Assembly (NCBI RefSeq): GCF_003353175.1
Contig: NZ_QHKS01000002.1
Location: forward strand, 310,001 to 374,000
Direction: 5' to 3'
Origin: Paraburkholderia lacunae
GTDB lineage: Bacteria; Pseudomonadota; Gammaproteobacteria; Burkholderiales; Burkholderiaceae
Length of the DNA stretch: 64,000 nucleotides
Below are positions 46,116-56,868 of the stretch, piece by piece. The notes beneath the pieces were generated by a model, which saw only the letters and a list, made by a program, of their open reading frames with translations, did not search any database and was not told where the DNA came from. The position numbers and the translations under genes are program-made. Numbering within the stretch: the stretch's first letter is position 1; each line of letters starts with the position of its first letter.

Positions 46116-46153
46116 AAAAGCGCAGCGTGCGGATAGTGCACTACGCTGCGCCT
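46116..46153 (-). terminator. Probable terminator after prs
   Basis: GCGCAGCGT (46120-46128) pairs with ACGCTGCGC (46143-46151); A-run at 46116-46119 gives a short T-run on the minus strand. It is 13 bp after the prs stop codon. Confidence 0.5.
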
Positions 46154-46163
46154 TCGCAAATAC

Positions 46164-47120
46164 TTAACTTTCCGCGAACAGCGACATCACCGAATCGCCG
46201 CGGCGAATCCGCGAGAACGTTTCGGCGAGCAGGCCGGCGCTGGTCAACGAACGGATCTTGGCGCATGAGCGGGCTTCTTCGCCGAGCGGGATCGTGTCCG
46301 TGACAACGAGTTCGTCCAGTGCCGAAGCTGCGATACGCTCGCCCGCACCGCCCGACAGAACCGGGTGGGTGGCGTAAGCGAACACCTGCTTCGCACCGCG
46401 TTCCTTCAAAACCTGGGCTGCCTTGCAGAGCGTGCCGGCGGTGTCGACCATATCGTCCATGATCACGCAGGTACGGCCTTCGACTTCACCGATGATGTTC
46501 ATCACTTCGGCAACGTTCGCCTTCGGGCGGCGTTTGTCGATGATAGCGAGATCGCAATTCAGCTGCTTGGCTAATGCCCGGGCGCGCACCACGCCGCCGA
46601 CGTCCGGCGATACGACCAGCAGGTTCTCGTAGTTCTGCTTGCGCAGATCGCCGAGCAGCACGGGCGTTGCGTAGATGTTGTCGACCGGGATGTCGAAAAA
46701 GCCTTGAATCTGGTCGGCATGCAGATCCATCGTGATGATCCGCTCGACGCCGGCGATTTCCAGCATGTTCGCCACGATCTTCGCCGAGATGGCGACGCGC
46801 GCCGAACGCGGGCGCCGATCTTGACGGGCATAGCCGAAGTAGGGGATGGCTGCGGTGATCCGGCCTGCGGATGCGCGCTTGAGCGCATCGACCATGATCA
46901 TCAGTTCCATCAGATTGTCGTTCGCCGGCGCGCAGGTGGATTGCAGGACGAAGACGTCCTTGCCACGCACGTTTTCCTGAATCTCGACCTGGATTTCACC
47001 GTCCGAGAAACGGCTAACCATGGCTTTGCCGAGGGGAATACCGAGGATTTTGACGACTTCCTGTGCAAGCGCGGGATTTGCGTTGCCAGTAAAAACCATC
47101 AGGCCGTCATGGCTGCTCAT
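46164..47120 (-). CDS. prs: Ribose-phosphate pyrophosphokinase
   Basis: 318 residues. Makes PRPP from ribose-5-phosphate and [19 protein letters not shown] start, [11 protein letters not shown], the ATP-site segment [12 protein letters not shown] and the PRPP loop [13 protein letters not shown]. All catalytic residues look intact. tRNA-Gln and ispE lie just upstream on the same strand. Confidence 0.97.
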   Translation of the reverse strand: MSSHDGLMVFTGNANPALAQEVVKILGIPLGKAMVSRFSDGEIQVEIQENVRGKDVFVLQSTCAPANDNLMELMIMVDALKRASAGRITAAIPYFGYARQDRRPRSARVAISAKIVANMLEIAGVERIITMDLHADQIQGFFDIPVDNIYATPVLLGDLRKQNYENLLVVSPDVGGVVRARALAKQLNCDLAIIDKRRPKANVAEVMNIIGEVEGRTCVIMDDMVDTAGTLCKAAQVLKERGAKQVFAYATHPVLSGGAGERIAASALDELVVTDTIPLGEEARSCAKIRSLTSAGLLAETFSRIRRGDSVMSLFAES

Positions 47121-47166
47121 CGTGCACCTACTTCAGGCTGGGGGCGAGGGGAAATGCGAGAATTTT

Positions 47167-47243
47167 TGGCAGGGGAGAAAGGATTCGAACCTTTGCATGC
47201 CGGAATCAAAATCCGGTGCCTTAACCAGCTTGGCGACTCCCCT
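47167..47243 (-). tRNA. tRNA-Gln (anticodon TTG)
   Basis: 77 bases including an encoded 3' CCA. The acceptor stem is AGGGGAG/CTCCCCT, the anticodon arm CCGGA-TTTTGAT-TCCGG gives TTG, and the T arm has GGTTCGAATCC. It reads Gln CAA codons. Located between ispE and prs on the same strand and probably processed from their transcript. Confidence 0.96.
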
Positions 47244-47295
47244 ACACTAACTTTGAGCTCCGCCGAACGTGGAGTTTCGTTCGACGATGCAAAAC

Positions 47296-48177
47296 TTATG
47301 ACGCGAAAGTAAAGAGTGGATGTTGATCGAGACCTGCGGCCACTGCGCTGTTCCATTCGCCCGGCAGTTTGGCTTGCGCCGCTTCTGCTTCAGCTTTACT
47401 ACGGAACGCTGCAAATACACTTGCACCTGATCCAGACATCCGCGCTGGTGCGATGTTTTCAAACCATCGCAGCACTTGCGCTACTTCCGCGTACTTCCCT
47501 ACGACAACCTGCTGCATGTCATTCCGACCGAAACTTTCTGGCCAGTCAGTGTTGCAGCTAAGTTCTGCAGGAAAGTCCGTAATTCTGAGGGGTTTTGAAT
47601 CTCTTGTCAACGCTTTTTCAGAAAAAATCGCTGCAGTCGGAACATGAACCCTCGGTGTCACCACCAAGAAATGGCGCGGCGGCAATTGTACAACGTCTAA
47701 AGCTTCTCCGACACCCTGTGCGAACGCATTTTTCCCAAAAATAAAAAATGGCACATCGGCGCCGAGCTTCAACGCTAGTTCCTGCAGTTCCAGTCGCGGC
47801 AGATCGAGCTTCCATAGGCGATTCAGCGCAAGCAGCGTAGTGGCCGCATCGGAGCTGCCGCCGCCGAGGCCCGCGCCCATCGGCAGGCGCTTGTCGATCT
47901 CGATATCGACGCCCTCGGACGAGCCCGTGTGCGCCTTCAGGAGTGTCGCTGCGCGCACGGTGAGATCGTGTTCCGGCGGGACGTCGGCGATCTCGGTGCT
48001 GCGTGTGATGAGACCGTCGTCGCGTCGCGTGAAATGCAGCGTGTCGCCCCAGTCGAGCAACTGGAAGACGGTTTGCAGCGTGTGATAGCCGTCCGGCCGG
48101 CGGCCGGTGATGTGCAGGAAGAGGTTTAGCTTCGCTGGCGCGAGGCAATCGCGCAGCGAGTGGGTGGATTCGATCAT
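47296..48177 (-). CDS. ispE: 4-diphosphocytidyl-2-C-methyl-D-erythritol kinase
   Basis: 293-residue GHMP kinase of the MEP isoprenoid pathway. [21 protein letters not shown] start, the ATP loop [22 protein letters not shown], and the C-terminal [14 protein letters not shown]. Between lolB and tRNA-Gln/prs, a widespread order. Confidence 0.95.
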   Translation of the reverse strand: MIESTHSLRDCLAPAKLNLFLHITGRRPDGYHTLQTVFQLLDWGDTLHFTRRDDGLITRSTEIADVPPEHDLTVRAATLLKAHTGSSEGVDIEIDKRLPMGAGLGGGSSDAATTLLALNRLWKLDLPRLELQELALKLGADVPFFIFGKNAFAQGVGEALDVVQLPPRHFLVVTPRVHVPTAAIFSEKALTRDSKPLRITDFPAELSCNTDWPESFGRNDMQQVVVGKYAEVAQVLRWFENIAPARMSGSGASVFAAFRSKAEAEAAQAKLPGEWNSAVAAGLDQHPLFTFAS

Positions 48178-48241
48178 GGGTCTGGGCTACATGCGCCAAT
48201 GCGGCGCCAAAGAAGCGGCAAAGTTGCGCGAACAGGCGCGG

Positions 48242-48874
48242 CTACTGATCCAGCACGAGCTTGATGTCGAGCGGCGGTTCCAGTCGGCTCAGGTTGATGC
48301 GCTTCACGCCGGTAGCCGGCGCGTCGGCATACGCCAGGTAGTCGATCGTCCAGCCGTCCTGCGTGATCTGTTTCAGGCGCGACGGCTGTTCGGGATCCTT
48401 CTCGGTCCGCGCGCTCGACGTCGGCGCAGGCGACGGCTGCAGCCAATAGCGCAACCCCTCGACCGGCAGCGCAAAGCCGAGCGCGTTCTGCATCAGTGTC
48501 GAGACGTTGTCGGCGGTGAGCGGCTGACGATTCGGCAACTCGAGCGTGGCCGAAGCCGGCGACGAAGTCACGATCGCGAGCGTCTGACCGAGCGGACTGC
48601 GTAACTGCAGGGTGACGGTGTCGCCGGTTTCCTGCCAGGCGAAGTTACCGTACGCATTGCGCTGCTGGCCGTTCTGATCGTTGTACTGGACCGCGAAGCG
48701 GCCTTGATAGGCGCGGCTCGTTTGCGTCGAGATGGACGTCGCGGTGTTCGAAGCGGACGGCCCTTGCGGCTTCACCGATGCACAACCAGCCAATGCGACG
48801 ACCGCCGCCGCTGCAAATCCGAGCGCCGCTCCACGCTGCGTCCGGGGAAAAGAAAACACGCGGGAAAGACGCAT
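48242..48874 (-). CDS. lolB: Outer-membrane lipoprotein LolB
   Basis: 210 residues. Signal peptide with lipobox LAGC (about Cys32 of the precursor), then [23 protein letters not shown], typical of LolB, which receives lipoproteins from LolA and inserts them in the outer membrane. ATG 48874 overlaps the stop of the TPR gene by one base, so the two are coupled. Confidence 0.92.
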   Translation of the reverse strand: MRLSRVFSFPRTQRGAALGFAAAAVVALAGCASVKPQGPSASNTATSISTQTSRAYQGRFAVQYNDQNGQQRNAYGNFAWQETGDTVTLQLRSPLGQTLAIVTSSPASATLELPNRQPLTADNVSTLMQNALGFALPVEGLRYWLQPSPAPTSSARTEKDPEQPSRLKQITQDGWTIDYLAYADAPATGVKRINLSRLEPPLDIKLVLDQ

Positions 48875-50715
48875 CAAAGATCGTTTACCTGGAGACGTTG
48901 CAGCGTTTTAACAAGCGTGTCGTTGTCCGGTTCGAGTTTGCGCGCATCGCGGAAAGCGGCGCGTGCCTGATCCTGCGCTCCGGTTTTCCACAACACTTCG
49001 CCGAGGTGCGCGCCGATTTCGGCATTCGGCTGGATGTCGTAGGCCTTGCGCAGCAGCTTGATCGCGTCCGACGTATTGCCCATGCGGTACTTGACCCAAC
49101 CGACGCTGTCCATGATGAACGCGTCGTTCGGGGCAAGCGACGAAGCCTTCTCGACCAGCCTGTTCGCTTCCGCGAGGCGCTGATTGCGATCGGCCAGCGA
49201 ATAGCCGAGTGCGTTATACGCCTGCGGATTGTCCGGCTGCGTCTCGATCAGCTTGCGCAGTTGCGCCTCCATGACATCGTAGTGGCCGGTCTTTTCTGCG
49301 GCCATGGCGTAGTCGTAGGTCAGATCGGGGTCGTCCGGGAAATTCGCGGTGGCTCTTTGCAGGGCCGCTTCCGACTCGGGGTAGCGTTTCGCATCGAACA
49401 GGATCGCCGCATCGGTACGCGCGATCAGCGCCTGGTCGCGCGGATCGCGCGCCTGCAGGCCGGCCAGCAGGTTGCGGGCGTCTCCGGTCTTGCCCTGTTT
49501 GGCGAGCAATTGCGCGCGCGTGATCTGCGCCGGCATGTATTGCTGGCTCGACGGGGAAATCTTGTTCAGCCAGTCGCCCGCTGCCGCTTCGTTCTTCTGT
49601 TCGAGCGACAGTTGCGCGAGGTAGATATACGCCTGGCCCGGATCGGCGCCCGGCGTTTTTTCCGCTTGCTGCGCATACTGGGTGAGATACTTCTGCGCGT
49701 CGGCGAAATTCTTTTGCTGGATCTTGATCAGCGCGAGCGCCATCAGCGGCGTGAGGTCCTTCGCGTTGTTCTTGTGCATGATCTCGAACTGCTGCTGCGC
49801 GTCGTCCAGACGGTCGCTCGCGAGATACATCTGCGCGAGCGCGAGACGCGCATCATGCGATTTCGGATTCTGCTGCACGTACTTTTCGAGGGACGCAATG
49901 CCTTCCTTGCGCTCCTCCGGGCCCATCTGCGAGAGCATCAGCGCGGCCGGCAGATAGTCGGGCTTGAGCGTCAGCGCCTGTTCGAGCGACTTGCGCGCGC
50001 CCGGCGCGTCGTCCGAAACGAGCTGCTGACGTGCAATGGCCAGTTGCGCTTCGGGCCGGTTCAGGTCGTTCTTCAGCAGGTCTTGCAGAACGTGCAAGCC
50101 GCCGATCCGGTTCGGACCGCGCGACAGCAGCAGTTGCAGCGCGAGAATCGCACTGCCGCGATTTTCGGCGGGCACCTTTGCCAGTTCGCTTGCGAGGATC
50201 GGCGCGGCGTCGTCAGGTTTGCCGGACAGCACGAGCAGCGACGCGTCGAGTTGCGCGGCGCGTTCCGAGTTCGGCGCATACTGCTGCCACAATTGCGCGG
50301 CGGCCAACGCGTCCGAAGGGCTCTGCGCGGCCAGCGCGATTTCGGTCGCGCGTTGCGCCATGCGCGGATCGTGTGTGTCGCGCGCGAGCGCGAGGTAGGT
50401 CTGGTAGGCGGGCGCCGGCTGGTCGCGTTGCAACGCGACTTCGGCGGCGAGCACCTGGAATACGATCTGGCTCGACAGTGCGACGTTCGGCAAAGACTTC
50501 AGGTCTTCTGCCGATGCAGGGCCGAGCGGGTCCGGCAAGGTGACGGAGGTGTCGTCCGAGTCCGGCGAGGGGTCCTGCGCGTGCGCGGGCACGGCAGCCA
50601 GCGCCCAGACGGCGAGCGCGGCCGCGCCGAGCATCCGGCGAGCGGAGACAGCGTGCGGCACGCGCGATGCGTTGGCCGGGCGCTTCGAAAACAGCTTCAC
50701 GAAGGACAAGTTCAT
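48874..50715 (-). CDS. Exported tetratricopeptide-repeat protein
   Basis: 613 residues from ATG 50715. The signal segment [20 protein letters not shown] precedes many TPR helical pairs (residues about 90-600), for example [19 protein letters not shown] near the end. TPR arrays bind proteins. Its link to lolB (one-base overlap) suggests envelope function. Divergent from mutM, 87 bp apart. Confidence 0.88.
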   Translation of the reverse strand: MNLSFVKLFSKRPANASRVPHAVSARRMLGAAALAVWALAAVPAHAQDPSPDSDDTSVTLPDPLGPASAEDLKSLPNVALSSQIVFQVLAAEVALQRDQPAPAYQTYLALARDTHDPRMAQRATEIALAAQSPSDALAAAQLWQQYAPNSERAAQLDASLLVLSGKPDDAAPILASELAKVPAENRGSAILALQLLLSRGPNRIGGLHVLQDLLKNDLNRPEAQLAIARQQLVSDDAPGARKSLEQALTLKPDYLPAALMLSQMGPEERKEGIASLEKYVQQNPKSHDARLALAQMYLASDRLDDAQQQFEIMHKNNAKDLTPLMALALIKIQQKNFADAQKYLTQYAQQAEKTPGADPGQAYIYLAQLSLEQKNEAAAGDWLNKISPSSQQYMPAQITRAQLLAKQGKTGDARNLLAGLQARDPRDQALIARTDAAILFDAKRYPESEAALQRATANFPDDPDLTYDYAMAAEKTGHYDVMEAQLRKLIETQPDNPQAYNALGYSLADRNQRLAEANRLVEKASSLAPNDAFIMDSVGWVKYRMGNTSDAIKLLRKAYDIQPNAEIGAHLGEVLWKTGAQDQARAAFRDARKLEPDNDTLVKTLQRLQVNDL

Positions 50716-50802
50716 GGAAATCCGTTCAATGTTTCGGACGATTGTAACGCGCTCGCTACAATACGCGCACAACCACTCACGCAAGTTGCAGACCAGTTAG
50801 AC

Positions 50803-51633
50803 ATGCCAGAGTTGCCAGAAGTTGAGGTTACCCGACGGGGAATCGAACCGTATGTGTCCGGGCGCAAGGTTGAACGCGTCGACGTGCGTACGCCCGCGCT
50901 GCGCTGGCCGATTCCGGCGGACCTTGCGAAAACCTTGCGTGGCCATGTGGTGCGCAAGGTCGAGCGGCGCGGCAAGTACCTACTGTTCGAAATCGACGCC
51001 GGCTGGTTTATCGTGCACCTGGGCATGACCGGCACGCTGAGGGTGCTGCGCCACTTGCCGCGCCCGCCGGCCGCGGGGAAACATGACCACATCGACTGGA
51101 TTTTCGACGAATTCATTCTGCGCTACCGCGATCCGCGGCGCTTCGGCGCGGTGCTTTGGCATCCGCGCGAAGCCGGCGACGTGCTCGAACATCCGCTGCT
51201 CGCGGCCTTGGGCGTGGAGCCGTTCTCGCCGGCGTTCTCCGGCGCACTGATCCATCGGCTGACGCGCGGGCGCAAAGTGTCGGTGAAGCAGGCGCTGCTG
51301 GCGGGTGAAATCGTGGTCGGCGTGGGCAATATTTACGCGTCCGAGAGCCTGTTTCGCGCCGGCATCCGGCCCACCACCGCGGCGGGCCGCGTCTCGCTGG
51401 TTCGGTACGATCTCCTGGCGGACGCGGTGCGCGTGACGCTCGCCGCGGCGATCGAGAAGGGCGGCAGCACGCTGCGCGATTTCGTCGGCAGTGACGGCGA
51501 GAGCGGTTACTTCCAGCTCGACTATTTCGTCTATGATCGCGCGGGCCTGCCATGCCGCGTGTGTGGAACGCCGATCAAACAGATCGTGCAGGGGCAGCGT
51601 TCCACGTATTTCTGTCCGACCTGCCAGCGCTAA
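50803..51633 (+). CDS. mutM: Formamidopyrimidine-DNA glycosylase
   Basis: 276 residues from ATG 50803. Excises 8-oxoguanine and other oxidised purines. MPELPEVEV with the N-terminal catalytic proline, the H2TH region [16 protein letters not shown], and the zinc finger CRVCG...CPTC at the end. Long in-frame upstream extension overlaps the TPR gene antisense and is not coding. mutY follows 7 bp after. Confidence 0.96.
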   Translation: MPELPEVEVTRRGIEPYVSGRKVERVDVRTPALRWPIPADLAKTLRGHVVRKVERRGKYLLFEIDAGWFIVHLGMTGTLRVLRHLPRPPAAGKHDHIDWIFDEFILRYRDPRRFGAVLWHPREAGDVLEHPLLAALGVEPFSPAFSGALIHRLTRGRKVSVKQALLAGEIVVGVGNIYASESLFRAGIRPTTAAGRVSLVRYDLLADAVRVTLAAAIEKGGSTLRDFVGSDGESGYFQLDYFVYDRAGLPCRVCGTPIKQIVQGQRSTYFCPTCQR

Positions 51634-51640
51634 TTTTTCG

Positions 51641-52756
51641 ATGCCCTCTCGCTTAACTCCGTCCGCCGCACCCGCCGCGTCAACTTTTCCGGCCTTGTCC
51701 GATTTTTCCGCCAGGCTGATCGCCTGGCAGCGCCGGCATGGCCGTCACGACCTGCCGTGGCAGAACACGCGTGATCCGTATCGCATCTGGCTGTCGGAAA
51801 TCATGCTGCAACAGACCCAGGTGTCGACGGTGATTCCGTACTACGCAAAGTTTCTGGCGCGGTTTCCGGATGTCGCCGCGCTCGCCGCAGCGCCGATCGA
51901 CGACGTGATGGCGCTATGGGCCGGCCTCGGCTACTACACGCGCGCTCGCAATCTGCATCGCTGCGCGCAGGCGGTGGTCGAGCGGCATGGCGGCGCGTTT
52001 CCAGCATCGGTCGACGAACTGGCGGAATTGCCCGGCATCGGCCGCTCGACGGCGGCGGCGATCGCGTCGTTCGCATTCGGCGCGCGCGCGACGATCCTCG
52101 ACGGCAACGTGAAGCGGGTTCTGGCGCGCGTATTTGGCGTTGAAGGCTTTCCCGGCGAGAAGAAAGTCGAGAACACGATGTGGACGCTGGCGGAATCGCT
52201 GCTGCCGTCGAATGCATCGGACGACGATGTCAGCGCCTACACGCAAGGTCTGATGGACCTCGGGGCAACGCTGTGCGTGCGCGGCAAGCCGGATTGCCTG
52301 CGCTGCCCGTTCGCGGTCGATTGCTTGGCGAACGTGACGGGACGGCAGCGCGAGTTGCCCACAGCGCGGCCCAAAAAAACGACGCCGACACGCCGCACGT
52401 GGATGCTGGTGCTGCGCGACGGCAACGCCGTGATGCTGGAAAAACGCCCGCCGTCGGGCATCTGGGGCGGCTTGTGGAGCCTGCCCGAAGCCGCCGACGA
52501 AGCCGCACTCGCCGAGCGGGCGCGCGCCTTCGGCGGCGATGGATCGGTCTCGCCGCTCGCACCGCTCACGCACGTATTCACGCATTTCAGGCTGGATATC
52601 GAGCCGCGGCTGGCGGAACTGAGCCGCGGTGTGGGCGCGCCGGCCGCGTTAGGCGATGCGCACACCGCGTGGGTCGCGCTAAGCGATCTCGATGCGTTCG
52701 GCGTGCCCGCACCGGTGCGCAAACTGCTGGACGGCTTGCAAGGCTCACTGCTGTAA
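51641..52756 (+). CDS. mutY: Adenine DNA glycosylase
   Basis: 371 residues from ATG 51641. Removes A mispaired with 8-oxoG. WLSEIMLQQTQVSTVIPYY, the helix-hairpin-helix LPGIGRSTAAAIASFAFG, and the 4Fe-4S cysteines in the C-x6-C-x2-C-x5-C spacing (CVRGKPDCLRCPFAVDC). The NUDIX-like C-terminus follows. Adjacent to mutM, so both oxidised-guanine repair enzymes are in one unit. Confidence 0.95.
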   Translation: MPSRLTPSAAPAASTFPALSDFSARLIAWQRRHGRHDLPWQNTRDPYRIWLSEIMLQQTQVSTVIPYYAKFLARFPDVAALAAAPIDDVMALWAGLGYYTRARNLHRCAQAVVERHGGAFPASVDELAELPGIGRSTAAAIASFAFGARATILDGNVKRVLARVFGVEGFPGEKKVENTMWTLAESLLPSNASDDDVSAYTQGLMDLGATLCVRGKPDCLRCPFAVDCLANVTGRQRELPTARPKKTTPTRRTWMLVLRDGNAVMLEKRPPSGIWGGLWSLPEAADEAALAERARAFGGDGSVSPLAPLTHVFTHFRLDIEPRLAELSRGVGAPAALGDAHTAWVALSDLDAFGVPAPVRKLLDGLQGSLL

Positions 52757-52768
52757 AAGCAGCGGTTT

Positions 52769-53404
52769 TTACAGCAACTGATGCTGCTGCATGTAGTGAT
52801 GAACCACGTCGATTCGCGCGCCGGCGTCCTGCAATTCCATCAGTTTCTGGCGGGCGCGCAGCGCAATCGGCAACACCTCGGCGAGACGGTTCGACACCCA
52901 TGACGGGTCGTCGAGTCTGAACGGTTCGGCGAACGGCAAGCTTTCCGGATCGCGTTCGCCAATCGTCGCGATGATCCGTTCGAGCACCTCGGCGCACGCT
53001 CCGAATTTGGCCAGATGCTGATTGCCTTCGAGCGGTATGTCGTCGCCGAGCGGCTCGGCCATGCCGACCAGCAAGCCGCTGCTTTCCACGCGGTGCGACA
53101 GGAGGCGGAAGCGCTTCGTGCCGCGCGCGCGAATCAGCAGCATGCCGAAGGCTTCGACATCGCACTCTTCGATTTCGGCAAGACAGCCGATTGCTTCAGG
53201 CACTGAAGGCTCTTCGGCGCGCGCCACTTCGGCGCCGCTTTTCAGCAGACACACGCCGAACGGCGTTTTGTCACGCAGACAGTCGCGCGCCATGTCGAGG
53301 TAGCGCGCCTCGAAGATTTTCAGGGGCAGCAGCCCGTCGGGAAACAGCACCGTATGCAGCGGAAACAGCGGCACATCGGCAAGCACAGTAGAAGTGGTAG
53401 ACAT
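52769..53404 (-). CDS. Lon N-terminal (LON-SB) domain protein
   Basis: 211 residues. VPLFPLHTVLFPDGLLPLKIFEARY matches the substrate-binding N domain of Lon, but no protease domain follows. The stand-alone family (YcbL/LonN-like) is common in proteobacteria. The role in protein quality control is inferred from the domain only. Convergent with mutY. Confidence 0.87.
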   Translation of the reverse strand: MSTTSTVLADVPLFPLHTVLFPDGLLPLKIFEARYLDMARDCLRDKTPFGVCLLKSGAEVARAEEPSVPEAIGCLAEIEECDVEAFGMLLIRARGTKRFRLLSHRVESSGLLVGMAEPLGDDIPLEGNQHLAKFGACAEVLERIIATIGERDPESLPFAEPFRLDDPSWVSNRLAEVLPIALRARQKLMELQDAGARIDVVHHYMQQHQLL

Positions 53405-53443
53405 GGCGCAACGCTTCGAGGTGAGGCCGCGCGATGCGGCCGG

Positions 53444-54337
53444 TTAAGCCACTAGCTTCGATGATTCGCCGATCTCGACCGGCGCATCGCGGTGCCGCAC
53501 AATCACATTCGCCTGACTTGCGAGACGCGCGGCGAGCGTCTCAGCAATGAACACCGAGCGGTGCTGGCCGCCCGTGCAACCGATCGCGACGGTGAGATAA
53601 CTGCGGTTGTCGTCGCGGAAATGCGGCAGCCATTTGTCGAGAAACTTCTCGATGTCGTCGATCATTTCGTGAACGACCGGCAGCGCATCGAGAAAATCCA
53701 TCACAGGCTTATCGAGGCCCGTAAGCGGCCTTAATTCATGATCGTAGTACGGGTTCGGCAGCGTGCGTACGTCGAACACGAAATCGGCATCGAGCGGCAC
53801 GCCGCGTTTGAAGCCGAACGATTCGAACATCAGCACGAGACCTGAATGCTCCTGCTCGATGAAGCGTTTGACCCACGCGCGCAGCACGTTCGCGCGCAGA
53901 TTGCTGGTGTCGATCTGATGGCCGAACTCGGCAAGACCTGCCACTAGTTCACGTTCGCGTTCGATTGCTTCGGCGAGCGACGTCAGCAAGCCGACGTCCG
54001 CGTCGTGCGCGGTCGAACCGGACAGCGGATGCCGGCGGCGTGTTTCGGAGAAGCGCTGAATCAGCGATTGCGTGCTTGCGTTTAGGAACAGGACGCGCAC
54101 GTCATGGGCGCGCGACAGATCGCGGATCATCGCGGGCATTTCGTCGAGCGAAGCGCTCGAGCGCGCGTCGATGGCTACCGCAAGGCGGTCTTGCCCGTCC
54201 TCGGCGAGGTAGTTGGCCAGTTGCGGCAGAAAACGCGGCGGCAAATTGTCGACGCAGTAATAACCCGCGTCTTCAAGCGCGTTCAGGGCAACTGACTTGC
54301 CGGAGCCGGAAATACCGGTGATCAGGATTATGCGCAT
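53444..54337 (-). CDS. rapZ: RNase adapter protein RapZ
   Basis: 297 residues from ATG 54337. P-loop [25 protein letters not shown] segment, and the C-terminal [14 protein letters not shown] of RapZ, which delivers GlmZ RNA to RNase E in enterobacteria and binds GlcN6P. In beta-proteobacteria the target is less certain. Last of the rpoN-hpf-ptsN-hprK-rapZ cluster. Confidence 0.93.
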   Translation of the reverse strand: MRIILITGISGSGKSVALNALEDAGYYCVDNLPPRFLPQLANYLAEDGQDRLAVAIDARSSASLDEMPAMIRDLSRAHDVRVLFLNASTQSLIQRFSETRRRHPLSGSTAHDADVGLLTSLAEAIERERELVAGLAEFGHQIDTSNLRANVLRAWVKRFIEQEHSGLVLMFESFGFKRGVPLDADFVFDVRTLPNPYYDHELRPLTGLDKPVMDFLDALPVVHEMIDDIEKFLDKWLPHFRDDNRSYLTVAIGCTGGQHRSVFIAETLAARLASQANVIVRHRDAPVEIGESSKLVA

Positions 54338-54435
54338 GGAGTCGTGAAATCCGTACATTTCATCATAGCATCTGGTCCCCGTGCGCGCGCCCCGCCGCCC
54401 ACCGTTGACACGAAGCGTGGCGTAGCGGCGCAAGC

Positions 54436-55404
54436 TCAGATCAATTTGCCGGGAAACTGGCTGTCGGGATCCTGCATCGCCAGACGCTGGCGATCCATGA
54501 AGTCGCGCAATGTATCGATGCCGCGCAGTTGCAGGATCGTGTTGCGCACCGCCGCTTCGACCAGCACCGCGAGGTTGCGGCCGGCCGCCACCTGAATCGT
54601 GACTTTGCTGATCGGCAGGCCGAGCACGTCGACGGTTTGGCTTTCGAGCGGCAGCCGCTGGAATTCGCCGTCAGGACGGCGCACCAGCTGTACGATCAGC
54701 TTCAGCTTCATTTTTCGGCGCACGGCGGTTTCGCCGAAGATCGTCTTGATGTCGAGCAGGCCGAGGCCGCGCACTTCGAGCAGGTTTTGCAGCAGCGGCG
54801 GGCAGCGCCCTTCGACGAAATCAGGACCGAGGCGTACGAAATCCACCGCGTCGTCTGCCACAAGGCCGTGGCCGCGGCTGATCAGTTCCAGCCCGAGTTC
54901 GCTCTTGCCGAGGCCGGAGTCGCCGGTGAGCAGCACGCCCATGCCGAGGATGTCGAGGAACACGCCGTGCAGCGTGGCGCGAGGCGCGAGAATGCGCGAC
55001 ATATAGAGGCGCAGGCTGTCGATCACCGCGGCGGCGGACATCGGCGTGGTGAACAGTGGTGTGGACGAGCGCGTGCAGCGCAGCACCAGCTCCGGCGGCG
55101 CGGCTACGCCGCCCGCCACCACCAGAAACGGCGGTTCCAACGCGATTAGCTCGGCCATGTGGCGCGAGCGGTCTTCGTCGGTTTGACGCTTGTAGTAGTC
55201 GATTTCGGCGTCGCCGAGCACCTGAATCCGGTTCGGGTGGATCAGGTTCAAGTGGCCGACAAGATCGGCGCTCGACGTGGCATTGGCGACCGATTCTGAA
55301 GAAAAGCCGCGTTCCCAGCCTTCATGCCCCGTCAGCCAGCTTAGTTTCAGCGCGGCTGCGTTGTCGTCGAAAATGCTCTGGGCGTTGATGCTGGACGTAT
55401 CCAT
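54436..55404 (-). CDS. hprK: HPr kinase/phosphorylase
   Basis: 322 residues. P-loop [15 protein letters not shown] and the HprK signature [10 protein letters not shown], plus the N-terminal DRTR-like region. Phosphorylates a serine of HPr; a partner serine is kept in the HPr domain of the fused nag protein here. Follows ptsN, so it belongs to the nitrogen-PTS regulatory set. Confidence 0.93.
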   Translation of the reverse strand: MDTSSINAQSIFDDNAAALKLSWLTGHEGWERGFSSESVANATSSADLVGHLNLIHPNRIQVLGDAEIDYYKRQTDEDRSRHMAELIALEPPFLVVAGGVAAPPELVLRCTRSSTPLFTTPMSAAAVIDSLRLYMSRILAPRATLHGVFLDILGMGVLLTGDSGLGKSELGLELISRGHGLVADDAVDFVRLGPDFVEGRCPPLLQNLLEVRGLGLLDIKTIFGETAVRRKMKLKLIVQLVRRPDGEFQRLPLESQTVDVLGLPISKVTIQVAAGRNLAVLVEAAVRNTILQLRGIDTLRDFMDRQRLAMQDPDSQFPGKLI

Positions 55405-55528
55405 GAGTCAGTGACTCCAGTGTGGACCGCTTGCCCGGCAAGGCGCGGCCGCGCTCACGCGCAGCGCGCCATGCAGTGCTGAACCCGCACGCTCGCGGGT
55501 AACCGGCGTGCGGATAACCGCCGATACA

Positions 55529-55984
55529 TCAAGGTTGCCACTGAGTAAGCAGGCGATGCAACGCTTCGCGATTTTCTTCCGTGTGCAGCCGCTCGCGGGC
55601 TTCGCGATCGGACAGCAATTGGGCGATTTCCGAAAGAATTTCGAGGTGCTGCTGGGTGGCCTGTTCGGGCACCAGCAGGAAGATCAGCAGCGAAACCGGC
55701 TGCCCGTCGGGCGATTCGAAGGGGATGGGCTCGGCGAGGCGGACGAACGCGGCAAGCGGTTGCTTCAAGCCTTTGATCCGGCCATGCGGAATCGCGACGC
55801 CTTCACCAAGCCCGGTCGATCCGAGGCGCTCGCGCGCAAACAGATTGTCAGTGACCGTGCTACGGGCGATGCCGTTCTGGTTCTCGAAGATCAGGCCCGC
55901 TTGCTCGAACACGCGTTTCTTGCTGGTGACCGATAGTCCGACGACGACGTTCTCGAGGGGAAGAAATTTGGCTAAACGATTCAT
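55529..55984 (-). CDS. ptsN: PTS IIA-like nitrogen-regulatory protein PtsN
   Basis: 151 residues from ATG 55984. EIIA-Ntr with phospho-His in GVAIPHGRIKGL. Phosphorylated by the nitrogen PTS, it modulates K+ uptake and other targets. A 355-bp gap separates it from hpf, with a terminator and a TATAAT, so it probably has its own promoter. Confidence 0.94.
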   Translation of the reverse strand: MNRLAKFLPLENVVVGLSVTSKKRVFEQAGLIFENQNGIARSTVTDNLFARERLGSTGLGEGVAIPHGRIKGLKQPLAAFVRLAEPIPFESPDGQPVSLLIFLLVPEQATQQHLEILSEIAQLLSDREARERLHTEENREALHRLLTQWQP

Positions 55985-56146
55985 GTTGACAGGCGAAAAC
56001 GTGGCCTGGTTTCTCCTCGCTGGGGCGTTTGAGTGGTGTTCCATTCGTTTTGATGCTCACGGCGATGTGCATTGGAGTCCGAAAGCGCAGGACTCCGGCC
56101 GACCGACTTCCCTTTGAGCTCGCTTGACCCCGATGGTAACCGGAAC

Positions 56147-56152
56147 ATTATA
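56147..56152 (-). promoter_or_regulatory. Possible -10 of the ptsN promoter
   Basis: Perfect TATAAT on the minus strand, 163 bp before the ptsN start and downstream of the hpf terminator. No good -35 is found at the right distance, so the call is tentative. Confidence 0.35.
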
Positions 56153-56291
56153 GAACAGGGTAGCTGTGGATGGTGCGGCGCGCCATCGCCCGGCGTATGC
56201 GTTTGTTAGCTGGAGGCAGCGGCCCCCGCGCTGGGGAGCGGGAGGAGGCTCACAAGCGGTTCAACGCGGCTCAAAAAGCGGCCCGGAAACG

Positions 56292-56317
56292 AAAAACCGC
56301 CCGGTTTCGGGCGGTTT
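56292..56317 (-). terminator. Intrinsic terminator of hpf
   Basis: AAACCGCCCG (56294-56303), GTTT loop, CGGGCGGTTT (56308-56317); 10-bp arms with an A-run at 56292-56296 that gives a T-run on the minus strand. Lies 23 bp after the hpf stop. Confidence 0.88.
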
Positions 56318-56339
56318 AGCTGGGTAAGGAAAGCCTTCC

Positions 56340-56699
56340 TTATTGCGGCGGCACGTCCACTTGCGGCGCCAGCGGCTGGTACTTGATCGCCTCGTGCTGA
56401 TGGCCCTGCAGACGATCCTTATGGCGTATCACTTGCCGGTCGAGCTTGTCGATCATCAGATCGATCGCAGCGTAGAGATCGCTGTCACAGCTCTCGACAA
56501 AGATGTCTTTGCCCTTCAAATGCAGGTTGATTTCAACCTTTTGACGCTTTTCCTTTTCCTTGTGGTTGTCGACCGAGAGGACCACACTGCCGTCGATGAC
56601 CTGATCAAAATGTCTTAGCACCCTATCTAGTTTGGTGATCACGTATTCGCGCAACGCAGGCGTTACTTCGAGGTGGTGTCCACTGATCTGCAGATTCAT
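56340..56699 (-). CDS. hpf: Ribosome hibernation-promoting factor (HPF/RaiA family)
   Basis: 119 residues from ATG 56699. [20 protein letters not shown], then [19 protein letters not shown] and [17 protein letters not shown], the sigma-54 modulation/S30EA domain, short form. Binds stationary-phase ribosomes. Directly downstream of rpoN. Confidence 0.94.
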   Translation of the reverse strand: MNLQISGHHLEVTPALREYVITKLDRVLRHFDQVIDGSVVLSVDNHKEKEKRQKVEINLHLKGKDIFVESCDSDLYAAIDLMIDKLDRQVIRHKDRLQGHQHEAIKYQPLAPQVDVPPQ

Positions 56700-56868
56700 A
56701 GTGCTTCTCCAAGCTAGATGCCGCTTGTTCCGCACGATGACGTAGGTCCGGTCGATTGTCGGCTTGCCTGAGTCGCCCCCCGGTGACTGACTGCTGGCAG
56801 GTCGCATCGGCCGGCCTTTCCGCCAACTGCGGAGCGGCCGGTAAATGCCCGCCGCAACAGGCGACGGG

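Larger units (their letters stand above)
55985..56339. other. Gap between ptsN and hpf with promoter element and terminator
   Basis: 355 bp on the minus strand. TATAAT at 56147-56152 (minus orientation) lacks a clear -35. The hpf terminator is at 56294-56317. I see no gene. ptsN-hprK-rapZ may start a new transcript here. Confidence 0.6.

Noticed and set aside
48778..50802. Long in-frame extension upstream of mutM
   Set aside because: Runs antisense through the TPR gene; MutM needs the N-terminal Pro after Met, which fits ATG 50803 only.
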